From Acanthaster planci (taxonomy: Eukaryota; Echinodermata; Asteroidea; Valvatida; Acanthasteridae): 64,000 nucleotides of DNA. The notes below the pieces were generated by a model. The model was given only the letters and a program-made list of their open reading frames with translations, was not told the DNA's origin and made no database searches. The translations under genes and the position numbers were made by a program. Below, in pieces: positions 1 through 13,100 of this stretch. Positions within the stretch are counted from its first letter, which is position 1, and each line of letters opens with the position of its first letter. The stretch is from contig NW_019091379.1 of the NCBI RefSeq assembly GCF_001949145.1, positions 323,280-387,279 on the forward strand, in the 5' to 3' direction.

Positions 1-1829
1 ATATATGTATCCAATGACAAATCTTGAAACAGAAACATCCAAAAAGAGAGCGAACTTTCAATTCAATCAGACAAAATGGGGTGCTGTTTGTATATTCATA
101 ATGTCCCCATTCCTAATTAAGCTTGTCACTGCGCCTGAGACAGTCGACGCTTGTCTTTGAAAAATTGACGTTTTTGCGTGCAGCGGTAGGAATATGTCCG
201 ATTTTCTCGTGTCAAAATGACTGCAATGCATTGGCGGAGCGAAACACGATTTTAATGAAGCATGACACAGTATTGCTTTAAAAACGCACACGGGGCGAGC
301 TTCGTCTCCAGCTTCCGGCAGTGCAGAGGCATAACTTCCCACTCCTCAACGGTTCACTGGCGCCACTGCTCCCATTGCACCATCCTCCTTTGAGTGCGAC
401 AAGCGTTAGACAGTGCGCCACCAACGACTTCAAGCTAAACAACTTGACCATTTTGGAAGGAGGGTGAGTGAAATATGTGTAAGAAGTATGCAATTTGTCA
501 GTGTTCAAAAGTGAATCGATCTTTTAAGTATGAGTAGCTTGAAAAGTTTGAATTTACTTTTCAAAATACGATGGATTGTACTTTTTAAAAATTTACCATG
601 AGGACCAAAGAAGTAGCCTAAGTCTCCGTAGAAATAGATAGTCTCCGATTACTAAAGTACTGCTTGAAATTATACGTGGTCACTACATTCACATGGCAGC
701 ACATGGTGTCTCCCAATATTAAAAGCCTACCCTGTGTTAGAGCGAGACAGAAACATGAACGCGGTTACACAGTATACACGCGACCCCATTATTTCTGAAC
801 ACCTCTTCATTACAGAGGAATCTGTCTTTGAAGGCGTGTAATAAAAATTCCAAGAATTTATGGTCATTCCCATGAACACTTCGATCCGATTTTAATGTAC
901 GTCTGCTTAGTGCGCTGCCTCGGCTCAATTAAATTTCCACTCTGCATTACTCTCCCAACGCTGCTTTATGACGACTCCTTGAGGTGGACTTCTTTTTCTC
1001 TGAATGGTAGCAGGATGACGGATAATAAGGGACGCCCTGATACCTAAGATATTTAACATTTATTTTAGCAATTTTTATTCCCTCGGCGAGTATATAATTT
1101 GTGCATGTCAATTTATACTTCTGGACCTTATGTCTGGATGCAGATTATAATGGAAGCGATCTTTGAATTCCGTAGGGGAATGGCAAGATGTTTTTTTTAA
1201 ATCGTCAGTTTCTATATAGTCGTATAAATGCATTTACTAATGGAAAAAATATAGATGTATAGATGGTCTGTGGGATTTGTTTCTGGCTGTTTGCTCATGA
1301 CACATTTCATAATGTCTCTTTGAAATGTTTTAAGTTCATATTTTTCGTTTGTCTCTTCATCAACTTTATTACAATATTTACCTCTCCGATCTGACTTCAG
1401 AGAGATCATATGGTATTAATTGCACGACTATTCGTTTTATCAATGTTTATCAGGTTCTCACTGGTCTACGCGATTGTGCATATTAATGACGGCAGCTTTT
1501 GTTTCATATTTGCATTAAATTAATATTCGCCTAATTGCTGACAAGTTTCAACAACAGCTGTTTCTGGAAAGGGTGAATTTTGAAGCATTTTATTACTTCG
1601 TTTCCCGTCGCGTTTCCATCTTTTATTATCCGTGTATTTACCGTGTATTGTGTTGTTATTGCAAAGCAAAAATAAATTAGTTTTTTTGCAAATTTGATCT
1701 CTGATGTTTTCTACTTGAAAATCCAAAAACCTAATTATATGATTTGTGCCATATATTGAGTTTTATACGAGTAGTTTACTCAGTGTGACTTGTGTTAAAA
1801 TTTTCATTAGGTTATCAGCCAGCCTAAGA

Positions 1830-1855
1830 AATAATAATAATAATAATAATAATAA
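1830..1855. repeat. (TAA)n microsatellite
   Basis: About eight uninterrupted AAT units plus a partial unit, in AT-rich intergenic DNA. It is a simple sequence repeat with no sign of coding. Confidence 0.95.
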
Positions 1856-2944
1856 ACTTGCTGGTACAGGGGAAGATACAGACAGTGCGTGTGTTCGTCG
1901 TGTGTTCAAAGCTTAATGTTTGTCATTTTTAATGAATGACACAAGGATTTCAGTCAACATAACTTTGTATATGAAACACACCTAAATAGGCCAAAGCTGT
2001 CTATAGCGAGTTGCGGCACTGACGGTTGAAATGGTGGAGTATGCGTCAATACACACGGACAATCAACACACAACAGCTGCACACCTAATGAACAGCCACT
2101 ATCGTTTCGAAGTGTGAAGTTTGCGCTACTTCAGCCCTTGATTTATATCAGTCATTCCAGCAATATTGCTTGAGACACTCGTATCCGACTGAACATATGG
2201 ATTGAAGGCATTTGGCTTTCAGCACACAGCTTACCCTTGACACACCAACCACTGGCAATAAATTTCGAAACAGTCGATTAGATCGCTGGCAAAGAGAGAA
2301 ACTTGAAGTCTTCGCGTAGCTGCACGATGTATCAGTAACTTCTAAGAACTGCTCTCTAACTGATCTGATAAATGTGCGGGGGGGGGGGGGTGGACAGGTT
2401 GACGTTCGCAGGAGGGAAAGGGAATTGTTGGAGGAATGCGGTGTTGTGCGACGTTATTTAAATGCATTCGCGAATCCCGATGGTCAGTTTCCAATTGCAA
2501 ACTGTCACACTCCTTTCCAACCTATTGTCAACCATTGCCTCCAGTCCCTCATCCTATTGCTGTTTCTTAATCTGCAACTCACTGAACTGAATTAGCATAG
2601 GCTTATAGAGGGTTTGCATGGCTGCCATCTTACAGGCCAGTACTTTTTCCCCCACGGGATATGTACAAGGGAGGCGTCCCCGTGGCACGAAAACAGTTCC
2701 TGCATGATGGCTACCAGGCAAAGCCTCTACTGGATGAGCAAAATATACGGGCAAGTGTGAGATGGCACACTCGTGACAGAGTGGACTTCGATGAAAGCGG
2801 TTCCAGATTGACATTAGTAGGAGCCTCCGTCTTTATTCTCGACAAGACACCCCGGAGCGCAAGACAAACGTCGAGATCTGATTTACTCGCGCTATCATAA
2901 CGTCAGCAATTGCCGCCCTCAACGTTTGCTTTTACTTAGTGGTT

Positions 2945-3150
2945 TCTTTAATTTTTGTCCTTCGATCGTGTGGCTCCGCCCTTTGATCGTTTAGTTATTT
3001 CTTCAGATCTTGGTTTTGTATTTTGATCATTTAGTTTTGTGCTTTTAGTTTTTATTTCTGTCCGTTTGTCGTTTAATTTTGTCCGTTGATCTTTTCCTTT
3101 TTTTCTGATCGTTTGAGGTTTTTCTGATATCGATCGTTTGAGGTTTTCAT
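2945..3150. repeat. Degenerate T-rich repeats
   Basis: The motif GATC(G/A)TTT recurs among T-rich spacers, and a 16-bp string GATCGTTTGAGGTTTT occurs twice (3107-3122 and 3132-3147). The lysine/threonine-rich open frame on the minus strand here is a product of this composition, not a gene. Confidence 0.6.
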
Positions 3151-6100
3151 TACTTATTTCGGAAATGCATTTCGCAAAGCAGCATTTAGAACTCTGATTC
3201 ATTTTTCTGTCATTCGTTTTTAATTTACCTTTTTGACATTCGCGATGTCCTTTGTTTATGCAGTTTCTCTTTTGTTTGTTTTTAAATTTTGAGCTTGGTT
3301 TTTGGTTTCAAGCAATCATTTTGTAAAATATTAATGATAGCAGTGATGGCGCCCCATACTACGCATGGGTGGCAGATTCAAGGTTGCAAGGCGTGAAAAA
3401 GCAATCACATGGATTGGGATTCTTTTTCCATTAATGCTGCGACATTTACCCTTGCGCATGGCTATTTATAAAAGTGTACACATTCATTTACAAACAAGGG
3501 CGTGAGTTTCGCACCTTTTGTACGGCAGTTACTTTGTTGAGCTGAAAATATGCCAGATGAGGCCCACTCACCTCTAAATTATTTTGCAATGTTTGCAAAC
3601 TAGCAAGTTATGCAAAAACTGCAAAACAAAACGGTATTTTGGAGAGTGATCAGGAATTTAACAAGTCGCAATAGTACCACGAAGAGTTACGCGTCTTTGT
3701 AAGTGTTACGAATTTCAGTCAGCCTGGAAAGCCTGACCATCTAAAAACAGCATATGCAATGCAATTTTTAAAAATTATCCTACTTTTTAGAAATACACTT
3801 TTGCATCTCTTTAATCATTTTTTTTGTTTTGCCTTCTAAAGAGTATACTGGAGCCTTTTTGTTTTGTGTCAGTTTAATTCTTCATATTCACGTGTAAAAA
3901 CGTGACGTCATTCTGTGCAGAAAGCACCACACAAAGTTGCCAGGAATTTGAATATGTTGCAGTCATGATTTTTCCTGTATGATCTTTGGTGTTAATTGAA
4001 TGAGTTCATGGCAGTATTTCAGCAAGTCTCTCTTTTCAGATGTTTTTTTTTTCAGCGAGCCAATTTTAGGTGTGACAATTTAACAAGAATGAAAGTCCTT
4101 GTCCTGATGATACTCTAGTGTCTTCCCGGAAGGACATCATTGCAACCGTGCCTACAGTGGCCCGGCAAAGCATGAGAAGAAAGTGCACCTTCCAGTAGAA
4201 ATTGTGCTGCAAATCTACGAGTCATGTCAAAGTTTCACGCATTTTATGGGGTTAGAAAGCTTCAGCACAAAACGTTTGAGAAAAATTCAGCGCAAGACCC
4301 CTTCAACCCTCGTCGTCTGACGGCTTCGGGCCAGCAGCATTTCTGAGCTGTGGCGAGCTGAAAATATTTACGAGGTTCACATTTGAGAGCTAAGGCCCAT
4401 CATATCTGTCCATCATATTGAGAGTGAATTACATTTGTATTTTTCTTCATTGCTTGGCTCCTGGGCCTGCGTCAAGCCCCTGGCTTCGTGAGGGGACACA
4501 TCCTCAATCACTAGCCATTTCTGGCTTGGCTTGCCTAGAGCTAGCTCAATGCCTGGTGACACCCACAGCAATTGAAACAGCCACCTGCTATTGCGGCGGG
4601 AGCCGAGCGAATCACTGGAGTACCGGGCTCACAGACAATCAATGGTAGAGACTCCATCGAGGAGAGATGCGATCGAAGTGCTGTGGATTATTATCACTAG
4701 CCAAATGTCTCCCGCGGGTGTGCAATTGAGGAACCTCGCGCATGCATGAGACTTGAAAAACAGCACCATAGGGATGTGTCTATAGCTGGTTCAAGTCGAC
4801 ATACTCAAGGATGCGACGTGCGACACACGAAATTTGATCGGTGCATTTCATTGAAGAGTGGAAAAGTAGGTGGGTATTACCTCCATCATCTTGGCTACAC
4901 CGAGGCAGTCCAGTTTTGCACCGCGTTCGGGGGCACTGACGCCTGTCCCTGTAGATTCGCAGTATATGAATACGGCGCGTGTTCTCTCGATGAATAAGTT
5001 GCCATTCCAGATCTTAGCTGTGAAATTTCTTCGAGATTACATTATTGTGTAAGTATACAAGCATTTAAACTTCAGATTGACCTCGTGGTAGTATTTTACT
5101 TTTGTCGAAGCTAATTCACCGTTGGAAACACACGAGCCGGAAAAGGCGCTGTTGATGGGTTTGTAGCTCTGTGATGTAACAGCTTTGGTCTATAAACAAA
5201 ATACACCAGTGGTTCATTGTAGCTCCGGACGGGATTGAGCACACCAGTTTTATTAAGTGTGAACATGTTGCTAGGGTACTGGGTCATAATGGTACATTAG
5301 TTTGGCTGCTTTTGAATAATTCTGCTGGTACTTTCTGGGTACTACAGGCCACGCACAACGTGGAAGCGAATTTCCATGACTGATATACATTAAGCTATAA
5401 TGATCCCTATACCGTGATAGCGACTGAGCTGTATACTTCCAAGCATGGTCCGAGCGTCATTCTCTCCAGGTTTCACCCCACCTCGTTCCCTTGGGTGCGA
5501 TCTTTCCGCGCTATGTTGGTTTCCAACGTGCCTTGCACAAGCAAAGGGACGCGCACGCAGCCCATTGAGTCGGCGTTGAGTTTGTAAAAATGAGTATTTA
5601 AAAAAAACCCAGTATTTTGGATCGACCTCTTTCGTAGATCATGTGCATAATTGCGGTCATGGCACCTTGTAAATTTACCCTTCACTGCAACTATAGAGGT
5701 CACGAGGAAAACAGTGTTTTGATTCCTTTGCTCTTCCCTTTAAACACGAAGCTTGCATACATGCATAGGAACCTCAACCTCTAGAGTAGTGCTACATTGC
5801 CTGCTAGATCTACGTCTCCCATGATGGAACTGTCCACAAGATAGAGGAATCGAATTTGGGCTTAGTAAACAATTTCAGTATTCAAACAGCGCATGCCTAA
5901 ACCGTTGCGCGTCCGACGTTATTCAGGAGAAGGAGCACGCTCGCGCGACGGTCTGTCCAATCAGCACGGCTATACGCCAACTCATGGGCACACGTTGTTC
6001 CCGAATGACCTTACCGTTTTGAAATACTAAACTGGCTCATTACTAAGATGTGGCTCGTCTAGGTACTGTATGCAAACTGCAGGGCGGTGACATTTAGCCA

Positions 6101-7452
6101 AGTTGTTTAAAAAGACAGACAGTTGATCCGTATTGTCTTAATCAGCGCATGCACTTTAATTAAATGTAGCCGCAGGAAATTGTTGATGCAAAACCTCGTT
6201 ACATTAAACTTCGAACCATTAATGTTGCTAGGGCAAAAGTTCTGTCCAGTGGGGCTGAAGGACACTTAGCAGAAGCAGTAAACTTATTAACCAACAACCG
6301 GGGAAAGGTGGGTCAATTGTGTGGTATTTCTATAAAAGCAGGTGATTTTCACACACTTTTCAATTCTTGCTTTCACTCCATACCCATTTAAAAAAATCAG
6401 TTTTTACCGGATCGGCCCCCTCCCGACGCTCATGCTTCAAACTAATCGAAATTATTTCCAGCTGGCTCAGAAAAATTTCCGTAAAAGTCCAGAATAGTGG
6501 AAATTGAACTCAAAGTCAACTAGATTTTCATGTGCGGGACTTCCTGGCACGTTAACAAGTGTTGTTCAGGGTAAGATTATTTCCAGAATAGACTTTCAGG
6601 GAACCAGGAAATAGAAATATTTTTATAAATTTTACTAAAAACCCTTGAAATTACATCTTTGGGTTTCAATTAACTTGATTTTAAGTTTTGTTTTGCAATT
6701 TTAATCCATATTTTGATGCTTTTTGGTTTTTATGTTGATGTAATTTGCATATTTATGGGGGCAGAACTATGATGTCATCCAAGGCACCGAATCTCAATGT
6801 TGCACTGATTTGTGCACAGAAAATTTCTAGATTTTTTAACCATTGCTGTGGCAGATTTTATTTTCTTTGGCAATATATTGCTGTGTAAGTATATGGCAAT
6901 AATCCAGCAAAAATCCTTTTCACAGAAATGTTCCCAGATAGCAAATTTGGGGTTCACAATTTGAACATGAAAACATGCAACCTGAACCATGTCTTCCTCA
7001 CTGTATTCACATCAAAGCAAAAGTGCCCTCACTTGTCCAGAAATGCTTGGCCAATTTTTAATGTTGGAAAAGTGCCCCGTTCAGTTCACCTAACTCAAAA
7101 AAGATGTCAAACAGTCTTCATACATGGAAGAAGAGTACAGAGATACACAAAAAGTGATTCTAAGAAAAATTTATTCCCTGGTTCCTTTAAAAAATTTGAC
7201 CGAAGGTTTCCTGTCTTGTAAATTAAAGCAAAGTATCACCCTCATTATCACTGCAAATAAGACCATAAGAATATGGGAAAACTGACCTCGACCCCCTATC
7301 AATGTTGAAAGTGCTTGGGAGGTGGTCGATGATAACATGTATTATTATGTCACTTGTCAGGGTTTCATGCAAAACGCAAGGGTGAACTGCACGTTCTGAA
7401 TTAATGGTGCAATGGCAAGTTCGGATGCAAACTATAGTTCGACCAGCAATGG

Positions 7453-7680
7453 CGCTGGCGTAGCTAGGATTTTACTATAGTGGGGGGCGTAAAGGGGGCA
7501 CCGGCATCGTATGGGGGAGCACCAGCTTTCAGTGGTGTGGTTTTTTGGGACACGTTTTTGTTAGCGTTGTTCAATATCCATTCATCCGGGTTTTTTTCCA
7601 GGGGGGGGGGCACCTGGGGGAACCGGGAATTTGTGCCCCCAGCCCCCTTCCCCCCATGGCTACGCCACTGTACACCAGTG
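7453..7680. mobile_element. Short TIR element (hAT-like MITE remnant)
   Basis: The left end reads CGCTGGCGTAGCTAGG and the right end, reverse-complemented, reads CAGTGGCGTAGCCATGG, so the ends are inverted copies of a (CA)GTGGCGTAGC-type terminus. The interior is G-rich beside the left end and C-rich beside the right end and has no transposase. CAGTGGCGTAGC termini are typical of hAT-derived non-autonomous elements. No clear 8-bp target-site duplication is visible (flanks AGCAATGG and TACACCAG), so the class assignment is an inference. Open frames across it on both strands are artefacts. Confidence 0.5.
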
Positions 7681-9775
7681 GTCAGTGGCTTTTTAACAGT
7701 GCGCATGCGCAATTCAGTTACACTCGAACGACCCCAGTCGGTCAATTTTTTTTAATCTTATCGTTACTCACATTTCATTCTTGCAACCTCAATGAAACCT
7801 CGTATAATTATTTTCATGTGAATTGTTCCCTCTGTAATGATGAAATCGGCTGTTGATAACCAGCGGACCGGTAAGACCGTGCTCTGGGGCCTGGTTACAA
7901 ATGGTCGACCAGATAGTGCAAACCATCCATCGTTCGGGCGGTGTTAGTCGGTCTATAGGTATTGTTATGCGCAGTTGAGTATATTATTTTGTGTATTATC
8001 TGCACAATAGAAATGTTCCTTATCATTATTATTATAGTCAACTCAGTATAGCCGTCGGTCGAACTTGCTCTACTCTGTAGAATCGAGGGCCCTGTTTCCT
8101 ACGTCACACATCTAACACAGGTCCTTGATCCATTGTGATAGGAATGAGTAAAGTCGTTGTACATTTGATTCAAACCTGCCATTAGCGATGATCGCCGCTG
8201 CACAGATTGGTGGCTTAGGGCCGCCAGTACGTCTGTTTCCATTTGCCAGACCGTCTGTATTGTATAGTCCGCCGTCCGGTTACTTGACGGTAGTGGAGAC
8301 ACACATCTTGATCGGTAATTGGGCACGGTGGCACACTCAGTTTTGTTTCTTCAGTCAAGTTCCGTCTGTCTATAATCTTAAGTAAGAAATTCTAATCTGA
8401 TACAATGGCAAGATGAATAAGTAGGTTTGTTTCTCTTTGCATGAGACATGAGAAAATTGTTTTGCAAGGAATGCGTCTGATCTGATTTATTTATATCTAT
8501 AGTACGAGGTTTCTATTTTTCACACATTCACAATTTTTTAATCCCTCTTTTCCAACTGACTGTATTTGACACAATTTTGTATGCATAATTAACGTCTCAG
8601 GTCTAATTATTTTGGCCAAGTCTAACCAATTAAGTGTTTAATTGTGGTGCCGATCACGGGATGAAAAAAACGGTCTGTTTATCACTCTTGGAACTCACCT
8701 CTAGATCTTGTTATCCCGTAGGAAGAATAGGAACTGGGAGCAGAATTTTATTTCATTTTCTTGCAGAGAACTAGACTTCAGGGGATATTGCTCATCGAGG
8801 AAGGCATGCCAACAAGAAATGAAATTTAAATCTCAGTAGGAAAGCGATGCGCTTTAATGATCTGAAACGTATTTAGAAAGAACGGCGACGAAGAATTACT
8901 TCACGCACGAGTAAATGTACGATATCTTGTTTGGGCAGGTATGTGTATAAACATTATTCTTTGTGAATATTATTGATGAGGCTAGGTGGCCATGGGGAGT
9001 TAGGGGAAGGCGATAAATAATGCAAATTTCGCAAACGGAGAAGTTCGAGGGCGAAGTGGCTGTGATCAGAGAAACATGAGATGATGAAGAGATAGGATCT
9101 AATGGAGCCATGTCAGTGTGGTCTGCGAAAGGATCAAGAGGGGATACCGTAGTTAAATTGCAGAGGGGGTCGTCTGAGCATGCAAGTATAATTTTTCTGC
9201 GCATCTGAATTTTTGTTCGCGCTGTCATATATTAATTTAGCGAGATGGCCGTTAGTTAAAGGTAAAGTATCATCTCGTCCCAGACTTTCTACGTGTGTCG
9301 AGTGATGCTCCCTGTTCCAACTTCCTGTCCTCAAAAATGCAAATCAGGCATTTGCTATTTTGCAATTCTTATTGGACGGCACGTGCTTGTAAATGCTCAA
9401 GAAAAAGAAACTTTTGCCCTCTTTTTCTGTCCTCAATGGGAAGTGAATGGGGTCATGAACCGGTAGGTTACGACCATTTCTGTTTTGGGGGAGTGAAGAC
9501 GTATGGAAAGCATTACGTAACCATGCTCTCTATGGACCAATCCCATACTGCACTATCAGTGTCCCTGTGAGGCAGAGAAAACAGCATCTCAAAGGAAATA
9601 CAGTTTTACAATTATCATCCAATAGACACACAAGCTTGCTTGGTCCAAGGAAAACATGTGAATCTTTCATCATAAAAGATAGGGTGGACTGTAATTATTG
9701 GTTATATACGTCTTCAATCCCCAAGAAAGGAAATGGTCATAACCTGAGGTTCACGCCCGTTCACCGCCCTTGGAA

Positions 9776-10101
9776 GGCAGAAAAGCAGATGGCCACTTTT
9801 CGGCCACCTTTGTAAAAATCTGTTTTTCCGGTATCACAAAAGCAGAAAAGTTGAATTCACGGTTGTCGTCAAAATGTTCGATTCAAATCTCTGCCTGCTC
9901 GAAAGCAGAAAAACAAATGGCCGCTTTTCGGCCGCCAGCGAATGAAGAAAAATAGAAAAATGCATAAACCAAACAGTGTTAGCTCTGCTTCTTGAGTTGG
10001 CAGAAAAGTAGAAAAGTCAAAATTGCATGTTACCAGAACATAAAATCTGCTTTTCTACCATTCTGATAGCAGAAAAGCAGATGGCCACTTTCCGTCCTCC
10101 A
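9776..10101. repeat. Cluster of GCAGAAAAGCAGATGG repeats
   Basis: A motif of about 35 bp, GCAGAAAAGCAGATGGCC followed by (A/G)CTTTTCGGCC(A/G)CC, occurs at about 9776-9810, 9901-9935 and 10067-10101, with extra half-copies (GCAGAAAAG) and one inverted half-copy between them. The GGCCxCTTTTCGGCC part can form a short stem. The spacing is irregular (about 125 and 166 bp). It may be a decayed repeat-containing transposon or minisatellite. Confidence 0.6.
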
Positions 10102-13100
10102 TAAACAGAGGAAAGTTCGGTGGAAAAAGACCACCCCTCAAAAAAAAAATAAAATAAAATAAAACAACAAAAAACCACAATATGGCATTTTACTGAGTTT
10201 GCCCACAAAAAAGTGTTGTCAAATTAATGGCTCACCCCGGTCAAAAAGTGACCGTTTATGTCCAGGACAGGTTCCTACATCCGTGGTCCATCGTGCACAA
10301 CCGTCGTGACCTTTGGACACATATGCTGACAGACCTCAGTGGTGTCATTTCAGGGCAATGGGCCGAAAGAAAGACTGGCATCCGGTCCCTATTTGCCGGG
10401 TATCGATAAGAGGAAGTTGTTTAAATCCCCTCCTTCTTGATAGTCTTGGATCTTTACGCATACTAGGGGCGAATAATATCGTATAGAGGATTTGACGACC
10501 AGAAGTACATGGGCCCTAATATGGTGCGTTTTATAGCTCCATATTCATGCATGTCTGTTGGAAAATTGAGAGGCATTTGTACAAGACTCGCTGTGTAAAA
10601 CACGAACACACAAAGTACATGTACATGTAGTGCAGCCTACTCATTCCCTTGTAAATGTACACGTAGGTGTACTTCAGCGTATAACTTAGTACATGTACAC
10701 ATTACATGCACATATGCATACATGTACGTACACGCATGTTATACTGTGATTGAATCATGATTGAATGCAGATGTACACTCATGTATAAGCCTACAATGAG
10801 TACTAGCACAGGCCTTCAAGTTCAAACGATACGCCATATCCGGTGTTCTTGATTCACTCATGGAGGTAGTCCTAGTGGGAAACCTCCATGATTCAGTGAA
10901 TTGAAACAGCCTTGCGCTGCGTATACATGTACCTGCACATGTAGCCCATGCAGCCTACACCCACATGTATGGGCCGGCCTCACGCACGTACAGTGTACAT
11001 GTACATGTACGTATGCATAGAGTAGTGTCGTCACAATGAAACCAGCTCACTTCTGTGTCAGTTGCATTGAGCTTTTACAATCGACATGATCGAGCGTACG
11101 AGAATGGTTCAGTAGTCAAACAAAAAAGCTCTATGATCGGAACCATCCATGATCTAGTGCTACGGATGGCTAGGCCGCGGGAGGGCACAGCAAACAGTAA
11201 GTACATGTTTATGTTTTGGGCTGTGTTTGCGGGACATGGATACAGGCTGAAAGCATTGCTCCATGTTCCAACCCTGACGATGGGAACCGTGGAACTAGTT
11301 TTGGGGTCGTTGTCGTGTCGTGTGTTGAGCCTGGTCCATGTACATGTACTGTACACAGCGTAGCGTGTATAGCCTGCACTTGTTAGTGTGGATCTATGAT
11401 CAATCACACAGCATAGACGAGCAAGAAAACTAGATGAATCTATAATACTTAGTAGACCATAGCACCATACAAAGTATGGTCGGTATTGATTTTTTTTCAG
11501 TAGGGTACGTTAACTCCATACGAAGTGTTGTGCACAGAAGTCTGGCTGTATTGAAGTATTCCGTAGCATGTCAAAACCACCATCGTGTACTTGGTAGGAA
11601 TTTCTCCAGAATTCTGGCTGCCATGCAGTACTACAATGCATGAATGGCCATCGCCAGCGAAAAGGACACCTTTTCCCATCGTTCTGGGTGTCGATGTCCA
11701 GGGCCAAGGCTGAGACAAGTTTGTTATCTAGCAAAACGACGTGGAACTTGGCAATGTAGGATTGTCGGGTAGTGTTTGATTCGATTCGACCATGTCGACT
11801 TTCTCATGATTTTGCATGGCTGAAAAAAAAACAGAGATCAGTCGAAGCGCAATGAACGAAGTTATGGGAAACTTTCAGGCAAATTTGCGTGGCGAGCGTG
11901 TTGGATACCCCTAGAATGTGGGAGCTGGGTGGACGTTGGACCCCACAAGGGTACGTGTTGGACAGACCGCAGGCGGTTCATCGCGTCCATCAGCCGCTGT
12001 CGTTGAATGCAGTGCACCTGCGGGAAGTTTCTCCTTGCGCTTGTCGGTCACCCGTTTACATGTACCTAGCTCTCACAGCCACTAGGGCCTATTTCTCCAT
12101 CGTGTCACTGTCTACTTGCAGATGAGGTACATATACACATATCGTCCTTTTGTTTTAGAATATTTATTTGAATCCAAGAAGTGCTCATAATCTGACATTT
12201 AATATATCCATGGAGGAAGGAAAACAGAATCGGACAACGGTGGATCGATATTTAGTCGAGACGTTACACGACCAGATACAAGACTAGTCACAAGACCCAG
12301 GGAAATCACTGACAAAGGAACCCTAATACATTTAAATACCTATAGGCTACAGTGACTCGAATTCAGACCGGAGGTCTTTAGTTGGCCTTGTGATGATCTT
12401 GAGGGGATCTTACTGGATCTTAACCGTATAACACTGCAGTGGATCGTAGAGGATGTGACATAGAATGCAACGTATCTAGTGAAAGTCCTGCGGTTTCAAA
12501 ACTATCTAACTATCTTTACAGGAAGTGTTTGAAATGATGCCAAGGTCTCGATAGAGCATGTCCATAATTACTAGCACTATTCCCGCTTGTATGCTAACAC
12601 GGTGGATACTAAATGAAAAAGGCCGGCCATCCAATTCCACCAGAGACCCTTGAGCTCTCTTTCAAAACGGCATCGTAAATACCTATAGTGCAGCGAGGCA
12701 CAATCCCTCAGTACAATCCGAACCATGCCACAGAGTAGTAGCAATGCTTGGACGACAATATCCCCTTTCGGGTTCGTAGGGCAGATGGGTACTTGTCTCT
12801 GAAACAGGATCTTCAATAGGGGCAGGTCCGGGTTATTTTCCGTCCATGCAGCAAATTAAAATGTCTGCCTGCATCCTACAAACGTGCTCCAAATTAAATG
12901 CACGATGTAAGCCGAAGTTGAATCGGCTTGTTAAATAAGATTTGCATGTTTTACCGAAAATAGATCACTGTTACAATGATTGTTGATAGATCAATTATGG
13001 CTTGTTATACAGTGCGGACTTGGTATATTGTATTCATGTATACGCTTTACTTGGAAGTACTGTAGTGTTACTACTCAAATACTTGAGCAGCGTAACCACT

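Noticed and set aside
278-508. Minus-strand frame with a signal-peptide-like start (MVKLFSLKSL...)
   Set aside because: The hydrophobic stretch is short, there is no convincing donor in frame, and nothing follows within the window, so a secreted-protein first exon is not supported.
7464-7856. Overlapping open frames of about 90-103 codons on both strands
   Set aside because: They arise from the G-rich and C-rich ends of the TIR element and encode proline/glycine low-complexity sequence.
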